A stretch of 39,404 nucleotides of DNA from Chloroflexota bacterium. GTDB taxonomy: Bacteria > Chloroflexota > Limnocylindria > P2-11E. The translations under genes were made by a program, and so were the position numbers. This document shows, piece by piece, positions 1 through 9,266 of this stretch. Every line of letters starts with the position of its first letter. The stretch's first letter is position 1. Where the stretch lies: assembly GCA_009692785.1 (NCBI GenBank), contig SHYN01000003.1, positions 1-39,404 of the forward strand, written 5' to 3'. Below the pieces are notes generated by a model. The model ran no database searches and had not been told where the DNA came from. It worked only from the letters and a program-made list of their open reading frames with translations.

Positions 1-225
1 CGAGGCCTGAGCGGTCGTGCCCTTGAGCCAGCCCTGATCGCCGGTGTTCGAGAACCCGACGGCGAACTGCCCGCTCTGCCCCGGCGACAGCGAAAGGAAC
101 GAGCTTTCAGAGAAGTAGGCGGCGTGATATCCGGGCGCGGCCGCGGCCGGCGCCGCGAGCGCGAACGGCGCGAGGGCAAGCAGGAGCGCACCAAGGGACG
201 TCGCGAGCGTACGTGGGATCCTCAT
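1..225 (-). CDS. N-terminal part of a secreted protein (signal peptide plus NBR1/FW-like 'SLSPGQSGQFAVGFSNTGDQGWLKG' module); runs off the left edge
   Basis: Reverse-strand translation from ATG at 225: MRIPRTLATSLGALLLALAPFALAAPAAAAPGYHAAYFSESSFLSLSPGQSGQFAVGFSNTGDQGWLKGTTAQAS; GGAGG ribosome-binding site just upstream; clear paralog of the N-terminus of 33240..35762. Confidence 0.85.
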   Translation of the reverse strand, partial: MRIPRTLATSLGALLLALAPFALAAPAAAAPGYHAAYFSESSFLSLSPGQSGQFAVGFSNTGDQGWLKGTTAQAS

Positions 226-250
226 GCGAGCCTCCATTTCTGTGAGGGCG

Positions 251-1645
251 TCACTGCACCCCCCCGCGGGTCATGGGTAGCGGATCAAGCACGCGTCGGA
301 GATCCGGTTCCGGCATCACATTCTCCGCCAAACCGACCTCGAGCAGCGAGCGGCGCTCCGCGAGTGCCTTCTTCACGAGCGTGGCGGCGCGGTCATACCC
401 GATGTGCGGCGCCAGCGCCGTCACGACGAGCGATGGGCTGGCGTCGAGGAGCTCACGTGCCCGCTCGGCGTCCACCTCCATGCCCTCGACGCACCGCAGG
501 CGGAAGACGCGCGTCGCGTTCGTGAGGATCGTGGCCGAGAAGCACAGCGCAAAGGCCATGCCCGGCATCATGACGTTGAGCTCGAGCTGGCCGGCCTGCG
601 CGCCGAACGCCACGGCGGTGTCGTTGCCGATCACCTGGTAGCAGACCTGATCGACCATCTCGGCGATCGAGGGGTTGATCTTTCCTGGCATGATCGACGA
701 CCCCGGCTGCACAGCCGGGATCCGCAGCTCGCCGATGCCGGTGCGCGGGCCCGAAACGAGCAGCCGGATGTCGTTGGCGATCTTTGACAGCTCGAGGGCG
801 GCCGTCCGCATCTCGCCCGAGGCCCGCACGAATGCACCGGCCGACTGCATCGAGGCGAAGAGGTCCTTGGCCGGCACGATCAGCTGCCCGGTCCACGCCG
901 CGAGATACGCGCAGACCCGTCCGGCGTATTCCGGATCGGCGTTGAGTCCCGTCCCGGCGGCGGTGCCGCCGATGCCGAGCTGACCGAGCTCGGGCTTCGC
1001 GCCTCGGATGCGGGCGGCCGAGTCGCGGAGCATCGTCCCCCACGCGCCGATCTCCTGCCCAAAGGTCATCGGCACCGCGTCCTGGAGGTGGGTCCGTGCG
1101 GCCTTTGGGACCGTGGCCCAGAGGGCGGCCTTGGCGGCGAGCACATCGGCGAGCGCGTCGAGCTCCGCGCAGAGCGGGTCCACGAGCGCGAGCATCGCGA
1201 GCCGGATCGCGGATGGGGTCACGTCGTTCGTCGACTGCGCCATGTTCACGTGGTCGTTCGGATTGACTGGGGTGTACACGCCCCGCTTACCGCCGAGCCA
1301 CTCGTTCGCCAGGTTGGCGATGACCTCGTTGCAGTTCATGTTGTGCGAGGTCCCCGCCCCGGCCTGAAAGACGTCGACAACGAATGCCTCGCGGTGCCCT
1401 CCCGCGAGGATCTCGTCGCAGGCGGCGACGATGGCGTCGCGCATCACCTTGTCAAGGCGCCCCGCATCATGGTTCGCGCAGGCTGCCGCCTTCTTCAGGA
1501 GCACCGGAGCGTCGATGAACGCCGGAAAGGCCCGGTAGCCCGAGATCGGGTAGTTGTCGACGGCGCGCTGCGTCTGCGCGCCCCAGAGCGCGGTCTCGGG
1601 GACCATGACGTCGCCCAAACTGTCGCGCTCGCGACGGACGTTCAT
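251..1645 (-). CDS. aspA: Aspartate ammonia-lyase / class II fumarase family lyase
   Basis: Family motifs GAGTSHNMNCNEVIANLANE, NDHVNMAQSTND, GSSIMPGKINPSIAEMVDQVCYQVIGND. Start taken at internal MNVRRERDSLG. Aspartase versus fumarase is not resolved by eye. Confidence 0.88.
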   Translation of the reverse strand: MNVRRERDSLGDVMVPETALWGAQTQRAVDNYPISGYRAFPAFIDAPVLLKKAAACANHDAGRLDKVMRDAIVAACDEILAGGHREAFVVDVFQAGAGTSHNMNCNEVIANLANEWLGGKRGVYTPVNPNDHVNMAQSTNDVTPSAIRLAMLALVDPLCAELDALADVLAAKAALWATVPKAARTHLQDAVPMTFGQEIGAWGTMLRDSAARIRGAKPELGQLGIGGTAAGTGLNADPEYAGRVCAYLAAWTGQLIVPAKDLFASMQSAGAFVRASGEMRTAALELSKIANDIRLLVSGPRTGIGELRIPAVQPGSSIMPGKINPSIAEMVDQVCYQVIGNDTAVAFGAQAGQLELNVMMPGMAFALCFSATILTNATRVFRLRCVEGMEVDAERARELLDASPSLVVTALAPHIGYDRAATLVKKALAERRSLLEVGLAENVMPEPDLRRVLDPLPMTRGGVQ

Positions 1646-1672
1646 CTGGGTTGCTAGCATACGACCTGCGAC

Positions 1673-3586
1673 GTGCAACAAAACCATCTGACATGGATGA
1701 TCGGTGGCCCGCAAGGCTCCGGCATCAATGCCTCAGCCGAAGTCTTCGCCAAGGCCTGCAGCCGGGCAGGACTCCGTGTCTACGCGAACATCGAATACCA
1801 CTCGAACATCATGGGAAAGCACGCCTTTTACCGGGTGCGGGTCGGCGACGAGGACGTCCGCTCCTTCAAGGACAACACCGACATCCTCGTCGCCCTCGAC
1901 GACGAGACGCTGACCGGCGACGCGCACCACCGGCGCTGGGCCACCCACTACGGCCACCTCCACGAGGTGTCCGAGGGGGGCGGCGTCATCTACGACACGG
2001 AGACCGGCTACGACCACACGGCCGCGGTCCGGAAGGACCTCACCTTCTACCCGGTCCCCTTCATGGAGGTCATCAAGGCGGCGCTCACCGAGATCGGCAA
2101 GGGTTCACAGTTCCGGGCCTACGAGGTGATGAAGAACGTCGTCGCGCTCGGGGCGTCGCTCGCACTCTGCGACTTCCCCTTCGATCTGGTCGCGAGCGTC
2201 GTGCAGGACCAGTTCAAGGGCAAGCGTGAGGAGATCGGCGCGCTCAACGTCCGAGCCGCCCGGCTCGCCTTTGACCACGTTCGGGAGCACCTCGACGCGA
2301 AGAACTTCCCCTACCGCCTCGGCCCCGGCCCCGAGCCGAAGGCGAGGATCCTCGCAAAAGGCTACGAGATCATCGCGATCGCCAAGCTGCGTGCCGGCTG
2401 CGCCTTCCAGACCTATTACCCCATTTCGCCCGCGACCGACGAGAATGTCTTCCTCGAAAAGAACCAGCGCGCCTACGACCTCATGGTCGTGCAGTGTGAG
2501 GACGAGATCTCGGCGATCAACATGGCGGTGGGCGCCGCGCACATGGGTGTGCGTGCGGCGACCGCGACGAGCGGCCCGGGCTTTGCCCTGATGGTCGAGG
2601 GGATCGGCTTCGCCTCGATGACGGAGGCGCCGGGGCCGATCATCACGATGTACCAGCGAGGCGGCCCGTCCACCGGCCTTCCGACGCGTCAGGAGCAGGG
2701 TGACCTCCAGTTCGTTGTCCACCCCGCCCAAGGGGACTTCCCGCACATCGTCATTGCCCCAGGTGACCTTCGCGAGTGCTACCAGGACACGTTCTCCTCA
2801 TTCAACTGGGCAGACCGCTTCCAGCTTCCGGTCGTCGTCCTCGTCGACAAGAAGCTCGCCGCGATCTACACCACGATCGACAAGCTCGAGCTGAAATACG
2901 ACGCGATCGACCGAGGCAAGCGGTGGGACGGGGTCACCCCCACGGGCGCGGACGAGAAGGGGCCGAACGACGGCTTCGCCGCGAACGGCCAGGGCACACC
3001 GCACGACGAGTACCTCCGGTACGCGCTCACGGACGACGGCATCTCGCCGGTCAGCCATCCCGGCCAGGCCGGGGGGCGCTTCTGGTCCACGACCGACGAG
3101 CACGACCCGGACGGCCACATCACCGAGGGTGTCGCGATGCGGATGGCCATGATGGAGAAGCGCATGGGGAAGCTCGCGCGCATCACGGCGCACATCCCGG
3201 CGGACCAGCAATACGCCCTGCACGGCCCGGCGGAGGCCGAGCTCACCGTCGTGTCCTGGGGCTCTCCAAAGGGCACGATCCTCGATGCCCAGAAGATCCT
3301 GGCCACCGAGGGCAAGAGCATCAACTTCCTTCAGTGCCGCCTCATGAAGCCGTTTCCCGCCGCGGCGGTCGAAGCGATCCTCCGGAAGGCGAAGCGCCTC
3401 GTGCTCATCGAGGAGAACTACTCGGGCCAGCTCGGGGCGCTCATCGCGGAGCACACCGGGGTGCGCATCACGGAGCGCATCCTCAAGTACGACGGCAGAC
3501 CGGTCAGCGAGGATGAAATGGTCCGCGCGCTCGCGAACGTGTACGCGGGTGGCAGGGCCGAACCGGTGGTGACGCTTGTCCGTTGA
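1673..3586 (+). CDS. korA: 2-oxoglutarate (2-oxoacid):ferredoxin oxidoreductase, fused gamma-alpha subunit
   Basis: MIGGPQGSGINASAEVFAKA gamma-domain start; YYPISPATDEN and ATATSGPGFALMVEGIGFASMTEAP alpha-domain motifs; followed by the beta subunit. Confidence 0.93.
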   Translation: MQQNHLTWMIGGPQGSGINASAEVFAKACSRAGLRVYANIEYHSNIMGKHAFYRVRVGDEDVRSFKDNTDILVALDDETLTGDAHHRRWATHYGHLHEVSEGGGVIYDTETGYDHTAAVRKDLTFYPVPFMEVIKAALTEIGKGSQFRAYEVMKNVVALGASLALCDFPFDLVASVVQDQFKGKREEIGALNVRAARLAFDHVREHLDAKNFPYRLGPGPEPKARILAKGYEIIAIAKLRAGCAFQTYYPISPATDENVFLEKNQRAYDLMVVQCEDEISAINMAVGAAHMGVRAATATSGPGFALMVEGIGFASMTEAPGPIITMYQRGGPSTGLPTRQEQGDLQFVVHPAQGDFPHIVIAPGDLRECYQDTFSSFNWADRFQLPVVVLVDKKLAAIYTTIDKLELKYDAIDRGKRWDGVTPTGADEKGPNDGFAANGQGTPHDEYLRYALTDDGISPVSHPGQAGGRFWSTTDEHDPDGHITEGVAMRMAMMEKRMGKLARITAHIPADQQYALHGPAEAELTVVSWGSPKGTILDAQKILATEGKSINFLQCRLMKPFPAAAVEAILRKAKRLVLIEENYSGQLGALIAEHTGVRITERILKYDGRPVSEDEMVRALANVYAGGRAEPVVTLVR

Positions 3587-4526
3587 GACCGCGCCCGTCA
3601 AGCACACGCTCAAGGATTACAAGGTCGACCTTCACAACGATTGGTGTCCGGGCTGCGGCGATTTCGGCATCCTCACCTCGATCCAGATGGCCTTCGCGCA
3701 GCTGAACCTCGACCCCGACAAGGTCGCCGTGTTCAGCGGCATCGGCTGCTCCGGCAAGACCAGCCACTACGTGAACGCGTACGGCTTTCACACGCTCCAC
3801 GGTCGGGTCCTGCCGAGCGCGACCGGCGGCCGGCTCGCGAACAGCGCGGTCACGGTCGTGGCCCTGGGGGGCGACGGCGACGGCTACGGGATCGGTGCCG
3901 GCTACTTCGTGAACGCCGGTCGGCGCAACGTCGATCTCACGTACCTGGTGCACACCAACAACGTGTACGGCCTGACGAAGGGTCAGGCCGCCCCGACGCT
4001 GGCGAAGGGCCTCCGCACCAAGTCGATGCCCGAGGCGAACATCCAGGACGGCATCAATCCCATCGCGATGGCGGTCGCCGCTGGGTACACGTTCATCGCG
4101 CGCGGCTACGCGCTCGAGCCCAAGTACACCGCCGGGATCATCGCAAAGGCGATCCTCCACAAGGGCACAGCGCTCGTGGACATCCTCCAGACCTGCCCGA
4201 CGTACAACGACCTCTACACCAAGGAGTGGTACGACGGTGCCGACCTGCCGCAGAAGCGGTCGCGCCTGTACAAGCTCGAGGACAAGGGCTACGACGGCGT
4301 GGTGAAGGATCCGAGCGACCGCGAGGAGATCATCGCGAAGAAGGCCGCGGCCGTGATGCGCTCCTACGAGCAGGATCCGATCCCCACGGGGATCTACTAC
4401 CAGGTCTGCCTCCCGACGTATGAGGACGGCGTGAACGCACGGATCCCTGCGCTTGCGGCGAAGCCGCTCGCCGACCTCGATGTCTTCCACCGCAACGTGA
4501 CGCCGCTTCTGGAGGCGATGCGCTAG
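3576..4526 (+). CDS. korB: 2-oxoglutarate (2-oxoacid):ferredoxin oxidoreductase, beta subunit
   Basis: DWCPGCGDFGILTSIQMA, GIGCSGKTSHYVNAYGFHTLHGRVLP, TPP-binding GGDGDGYGIG; TTG start overlapping korA by 11 nt. Confidence 0.93.
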   Translation: MSVETAPVKHTLKDYKVDLHNDWCPGCGDFGILTSIQMAFAQLNLDPDKVAVFSGIGCSGKTSHYVNAYGFHTLHGRVLPSATGGRLANSAVTVVALGGDGDGYGIGAGYFVNAGRRNVDLTYLVHTNNVYGLTKGQAAPTLAKGLRTKSMPEANIQDGINPIAMAVAAGYTFIARGYALEPKYTAGIIAKAILHKGTALVDILQTCPTYNDLYTKEWYDGADLPQKRSRLYKLEDKGYDGVVKDPSDREEIIAKKAAAVMRSYEQDPIPTGIYYQVCLPTYEDGVNARIPALAAKPLADLDVFHRNVTPLLEAMR

Positions 4527-4533
4527 AGGCGCC

Positions 4534-5343
4534 CTAGCGACGCCGCCAGACGGAGGCCAGGGCGACCCCCCATTGGAAGTGGCGGGCGTGGTCGCGAAGC
4601 AGGAACTCGATATCGAAGTGCCGCAACGGGCGGAACTCGGGTTCGAGCACGCGGCGCTGGCCGTCGTAGACCCGGACCACCTTACCCGCGACCTTCTTTC
4701 CGCTGAGCCACTTGGCGCGCGGCGTGTAGCGCGCGAGCCACGAGTGCGGCGATGAGAGGACGAGCAGGCCTCCCGGCTTCACGAGCTGCTTCGTCCGCCG
4801 CAGAAATTTCGCCGGGTCGGGCAGGCGATCGAGGAGGTTGGCGCAGATGACGACGTCAAAGGTGCCGAGGTCGGCGCGCAGGTCCATCGCATTGCCCGCC
4901 TCGAACGACACCTTGCTCCGATCGACGCCGGCCGGGGCCTTGGCGATGCGCGGCGTCGTGACCTCTCCGTCCTCGACCGCGTTGTAGGCGACCCGCCCAC
5001 GCCTCGCGATCGTGTCGGCGGCCCTGATAAAGGTGCGCGACAGGTCGATGCCGGTGGCGTCAGCGCCGAGGCGCGCGAGCTCAAAAGTGGCGCGTCCGAC
5101 TGCGCAGCCGACATCGAGGGCGCGAGCGCCCTTGGGCAGGCGCTCCCTCCCCACCGTTTCGGTCACGACGCGGACCATGTAGTCCAGGCCGTGGCCCAAT
5201 CCTTTAGGCGGCGCGATCTCGGCCCTGGTCCCGTAGTGAAACAGCAGGTACTGCGAGAGGAAGGAGAGGCTCTCGTAGGTCTCACGCGCGGCCGCCGTGG
5301 CGGCGTTCGAGGTATCGGGTGAGGTGGGACGGGACCTAGGCAT
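4534..5343 (-). CDS. SAM-dependent methyltransferase resembling the OvoA C-terminal (putative 4-mercaptohistidine N1-methyltransferase) family
   Basis: YESLSFLSQYLLFHYG, ALDVGCAVGRATFELARLGADATGIDLSRTFI, FDVVICANLLDRLPDP, SPHSWLARYTPRAKWLSG, HFQWGVALASVWRRR. Confidence 0.8.
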   Translation of the reverse strand: MPRSRPTSPDTSNAATAAARETYESLSFLSQYLLFHYGTRAEIAPPKGLGHGLDYMVRVVTETVGRERLPKGARALDVGCAVGRATFELARLGADATGIDLSRTFIRAADTIARRGRVAYNAVEDGEVTTPRIAKAPAGVDRSKVSFEAGNAMDLRADLGTFDVVICANLLDRLPDPAKFLRRTKQLVKPGGLLVLSSPHSWLARYTPRAKWLSGKKVAGKVVRVYDGQRRVLEPEFRPLRHFDIEFLLRDHARHFQWGVALASVWRRR

Positions 5344-5391
5344 GCGGCGTACCTCCGGCGCTCTCTCTTCGGGATCCTTCGATCACCGCGT

Positions 5392-5865
5392 TCACGATGC
5401 GCTGCGGGCTCGAGCCGCGGCGAGGCGCTGAGCCTGACGCACCTCTCGCCGGCACCACGCCAGAAGCGCATCGAACATGCCGAGGATCGCCGCAAGCCGC
5501 ACGGGATCCTCGTCGTGGGCCTCGCAGTAGCCGAGGATGATCGCCTTGAGGCCCTCGGCCTGCGCAGGAAGCTCGGGCACCTCCGTGGCCTTGTCGGCAC
5601 CGTGGACGAGACGAGCCATGAGAACGAGCGCCTCGTCGGTGAGCGCGTACCTCAGCAGGATGGATTCAAAAGCGCAGCGGCCGTCGATGTCGCCCAACTC
5701 CGCGCCCGCTGTGTCAAAGGCGGTCGCACCGGTGCGCGCCGCGACGGCATCCACCTCGGCCGCCGCCGCGTAGAGGAACTCGGCCTCGCGGTCCACGAAG
5801 CGCAGGATGAGCCACGCCGACGCGAGGCGGTCGATCTTCGCATCGGAGCGCGTGAGCCACTTCAA
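5392..5865 (-). CDS. ChrB C-terminal-domain (chromate resistance) family protein
   Basis: MKWLTRSDAKIDRLASAWLILRFVDREAEFLYAAAAEVDAVAARTGATAFDTAGAELG... matches the ChrB_C pattern. Confidence 0.75.
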   Translation of the reverse strand: MKWLTRSDAKIDRLASAWLILRFVDREAEFLYAAAAEVDAVAARTGATAFDTAGAELGDIDGRCAFESILLRYALTDEALVLMARLVHGADKATEVPELPAQAEGLKAIILGYCEAHDEDPVRLAAILGMFDALLAWCRREVRQAQRLAAARARSAS

Positions 5866-5906
5866 CCGAGCGAGCCTAGGTCACGATCCGCGGTGGGGCA
5901 AACGGA

Positions 5907-6653
5907 CTACGACCGAGCGGGCGCGAACGCCGCGACGAGCGCGAGCCCGTAGGCCACCGAGCGCCCGATGAGTAACGCGAACAGGATGGTGCCGATGCCG
6001 ACGTCGCCGCCGAGCAGCCAGCCGACGCTGAGCACGATCACCTCGATGAGGAGGCGAACGCGGGCGATCGGCCAGCCGGTGCGGTCATGCGCCGCGGTCA
6101 TCCAGCCGTCGCGCGGACCGGGCCCGAGGCCGCAGGTCAGATAGAGGCCGCTGCCCAGCCCCACCAGGACGATCCCCGCGAGCGACATCACGAACTGGAA
6201 AGGCGGGTCGCTCTGCGGCGGGATCACGCGCACGCCGAACGAGAGCGCCACGGCGATGACGACGATGTTGAGCAACGTCCCCAGGCCCGGGCGCTCGCGG
6301 AGCGGGACCCAGAGCAGAAGGACGCCGATACCCACCGCGAGCGTGCTGAGCCCCAGATCGAGCCCGGTGCGGACGGTGATCCCCTGCGCCAGCACGGTCC
6401 AGGAGTCATTCCCAAGGCCCGCCTGCACCTGCATCGCCTGGCCCAGCCCGAACATCGAGAGGCCGGTGACGAGCATGACGAGGGTCAGAGCCTCCGGTCG
6501 CCAGCGCGAGGTCGCGGTCCAGCGGGCACGCGGCACTGTTGCCGAGCCGGTCAGCAGTCGGCGGAACGCGCCGTTCACCGCTCGGCTCGGGTCTGCACTC
6601 GGCTCCGCCCGACCGACCTCTCCGCCAGGATCGCGACGCGCGTCAGGGGCCAT
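5907..6653 (-). CDS. YczE/YitT-type multi-pass membrane protein
   Basis: Several hydrophobic helices; GLSMFGLGQAMQVQAGLGNDSWTVLAQGI and GSGLYLTCGLGPGPRDGWMTAAHDRTG are typical of the YczE family. Start uncertain. Confidence 0.7.
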   Translation of the reverse strand: MAPDARRDPGGEVGRAEPSADPSRAVNGAFRRLLTGSATVPRARWTATSRWRPEALTLVMLVTGLSMFGLGQAMQVQAGLGNDSWTVLAQGITVRTGLDLGLSTLAVGIGVLLLWVPLRERPGLGTLLNIVVIAVALSFGVRVIPPQSDPPFQFVMSLAGIVLVGLGSGLYLTCGLGPGPRDGWMTAAHDRTGWPIARVRLLIEVIVLSVGWLLGGDVGIGTILFALLIGRSVAYGLALVAAFAPARS

Positions 6654-6908
6654 GCGTCGACCCACCGATCGATCGAATCTGCTCGGCGTGGGCGCTGGCT
6701 CCCGACCGCCGATCTCTGACAGCGCGCGCCGCGCGACGCCGTCGCTCGCGTGCCGGGGTGCGGTCGTACCATCGTCACAGGGTAATCGCGGGTCGATCGT
6801 CGAACCGCACGCGCGTACGCGCTGCTCGCCGCGCACCCCGGACGCTGGACCGCGACCGAGGCCGTCGCCTGGCTCACCGCTCCCGCTCTTGCGACGGACC
6901 GCTGAGCG

Positions 6909-8471
6909 TTACCGCCCGAAGCACGATTCGCAGAGTTGGAACCATGGCGCGCTCGCCCTGCCGCAGCGACCGCAGGTGCCAAAGGTGTTCTTCACGAGCT
7001 GCCGGTCGATGAGCTGGCCCACGCGGGTGGCCGCCGCCACCTCCAGCGCATCGGCAGCCGCGGCGGTCAGGCCGCCCGCGCCTTTGAAGCGGCGCGCGAA
7101 CCAGCGCAGCACCGTGGCCTCGCCGGCAAGCTGCTCGGCCTCCTCGAGGGCCGCCACGCGGATCTGCCGCATCCGCTCACCCATCCTGATGCGCGCCTTC
7201 GTCGCGACCGACCGCGCGAGCATACCGATGAGGTTGCCCTGACGGTCCGCATCGATCGGTGCGCGGGCGAAGGCCCAGGCTTCGTCCGGTGAGAGCCGAG
7301 CGAGCAGCCGGGCGTCGATCGCAAGAAGCCGGCTGCGGATCGGGGAGACGTCGGCGATCCGGAGCCAGGGCACCGCGTCGGGCACGATCGCCTGGGCCTG
7401 GCGGGTCCACGACCCGAGCGCGCGGCTCCACTCGGTGACGGGCACGCCGTCAAAGTCCTCGGGGCTCGGCCCGAAGACGGCACTCGCGATCCGGCGGAAG
7501 GCGGGTGCGCCGGGCAGCCGGATCCCCGACCGCACGACGACCTCGCTCGGCTTGAGCCAGGACAGACCGACGAGCGTGCCGACCTCACCGGCATCGTGAT
7601 GCCCGAAGCGCCCGGCGCGTCCGGCGACCTGGGCGACCTCCCAGGGCTCGAGCGCCCGACGACCGACACCGTCGAACTTGTCGGTCTCGGCGAACAGGAT
7701 GGTGCGGCACGGCAGGTTCACCCCGTGTCCCAGAACGTCGGTGGCGACGAGAACGTCCGTTTCCCCGGACATGAAGCGCGCGATCTGGCGCCGCCGCTCG
7801 GCGAGGGGCATCGCGCCGTAGAGAGCACCCACCCTGCGTCCCACTTTCGCCAGGCTGAGCTCGCGCGTCAGGGCCAGCACCGCCTTGCGCGAGAAGGCGA
7901 CCACCACGGTCTGCGCTGCGACGGCGGCGAGCTTCGCGGGGCCGGTGAACTCGAGCGGGCCGAAGCGGGTGTAGATGCGCTTCTCGAACCAGGGGAAGGC
8001 CCGCTCGATGAGCGGCAGCGCGTCCTCGGAGCCGACCAGGTGGAGCTCGCGACACTCCGCCCCAAGCAGCAGGCGCGTCCACGCCTCACCGCGCTCGGGG
8101 TCCGCGGTCCAGTGCACCTCGTCGATGACGAGCACGTCCGTGCGGAGCGGCGCGAGCTCGACGGTGCAGGCGATCACGGGCGCGTGCTCGTTGATCCGCT
8201 CCTCGCCGGTGACGAGCCCCGCGTTGTCCGGTCCGAGCTCGAGGGCGAGACGCGCGTGCACCTCCTGAGCCAGCATGCGCAGCGGCGAGGCATAGGCGCC
8301 GCGTCCCGCAGCGACCAGCGCGGCGAGCGCGGCATGCGTTTTGCCGGAGTTCGTCGGTCCAAGGTGCGCGATGACCCGCGGGGTGCCCGACCGGAGCCGC
8401 AGGTTCACGCTGGCCGCCGGCGGAGCTGATCGGCCAGGCGTTGGTGCGACGGCCCCGAAGGACCGCCCCAC
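6909..8471 (-). CDS. Suv3-like superfamily 2 RNA helicase with C-terminal Cys4 motif
   Basis: HLGPTNSGKTHAAL, ASPLRMLAQEV, LVTGEERI, CTVEL, VLVIDEVHW, GEAWTRLLLGAECRELHLVG, VATDVLGHGVNLP, QVAGRAGRFG; C-terminal CGRCGRASAPWFQLCESC. Confidence 0.88.
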   Translation of the reverse strand: MGRSFGAVAPTPGRSAPPAASVNLRLRSGTPRVIAHLGPTNSGKTHAALAALVAAGRGAYASPLRMLAQEVHARLALELGPDNAGLVTGEERINEHAPVIACTVELAPLRTDVLVIDEVHWTADPERGEAWTRLLLGAECRELHLVGSEDALPLIERAFPWFEKRIYTRFGPLEFTGPAKLAAVAAQTVVVAFSRKAVLALTRELSLAKVGRRVGALYGAMPLAERRRQIARFMSGETDVLVATDVLGHGVNLPCRTILFAETDKFDGVGRRALEPWEVAQVAGRAGRFGHHDAGEVGTLVGLSWLKPSEVVVRSGIRLPGAPAFRRIASAVFGPSPEDFDGVPVTEWSRALGSWTRQAQAIVPDAVPWLRIADVSPIRSRLLAIDARLLARLSPDEAWAFARAPIDADRQGNLIGMLARSVATKARIRMGERMRQIRVAALEEAEQLAGEATVLRWFARRFKGAGGLTAAAADALEVAAATRVGQLIDRQLVKNTFGTCGRCGRASAPWFQLCESCFGR

Positions 8472-8728
8472 CCTCTTCGCTACGGCCGGATGGGGACCGC
8501 AGGACGCGCGGTGCTGCGAAGCATGTGTCGGCCCTCCATGAGTGTTGCCCTGGCGCGATCGCGTGCGGCATCGCCACGACCTCGCGCCGACTCACAAGCG
8601 TATCGGCCGCGCGATCCGCCGGTCAAGCCGATCGGGCAAGTCCAGTCGGATCGCAGCACGCTCCGGCGACGAGGCCCCAGCGCTTCGCTATCGTCGCTGG
8701 AAGGCTCGCGATCGAGCAGGAGGTCCGC

Positions 8729-9250
8729 ATGGCGACGCACTCCCCCCTCGGCGCGACCGTCTTCACCGACGGAGCGTGCTCGGGTAACCCCGGGCCGGGC
8801 GGCTGGGCCGCGGTCGTCGCCAGGCCGGAGGGACGCGTCCACGAGCTGGGCGGGTTCGCCCCGCAGACGACCAACAATCGCATGGAGATCATCGCGGCCA
8901 TCGAGGCCTTGACCGCGCTCGGGACGGACGCCGGTCCCGTCCTGCTCTGGACCGACTCCAAGTACGTCCTCGGCGCGGCTGGAGGCTGGATCGCCGGGTG
9001 GAAGCGGCGAGGCTGGCGCAAGGCCGATGGCATACCGGTCCTGAATCAGGATCTCTGGGAACGACTGGACCCGCTGCTCTCAGCGCGCATCGTCTGGCGG
9101 TACGTTCCCGGCCACGCCGGCAACCTCGGGAACACGCGCGCCGACGAGATCGCCGTGGCATTCTCCAAGGGTCGCCCGGTGACGCTGTACGACGGCCCGC
9201 GCGCGGCCTACCCGTACCTGGAGCGCGAGCCCCCGACCTCGGGGGCCTGA
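8729..9250 (+). CDS. rnhA: Ribonuclease HI
   Basis: FTDGACSGNPGPGGWAAVV, TNNRMEIIAAIEAL, WTDSKYV, VPGHAGNLGNTRADEIA; AGGAGG ribosome-binding site before ATG 8729. Confidence 0.95.
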   Translation: MATHSPLGATVFTDGACSGNPGPGGWAAVVARPEGRVHELGGFAPQTTNNRMEIIAAIEALTALGTDAGPVLLWTDSKYVLGAAGGWIAGWKRRGWRKADGIPVLNQDLWERLDPLLSARIVWRYVPGHAGNLGNTRADEIAVAFSKGRPVTLYDGPRAAYPYLEREPPTSGA

Positions 9251-9266
9251 GCCCGCGTGGCGGCTG

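Noticed and set aside
6654-6908. Possible small gene between the YczE-like gene and the helicase (short frame ...RAYALLAAHPGRWTATEAVAWLTAPALATDR*)
   Set aside because: Preceded in frame by a TAA stop and lacking a start codon or SD; too short to support.
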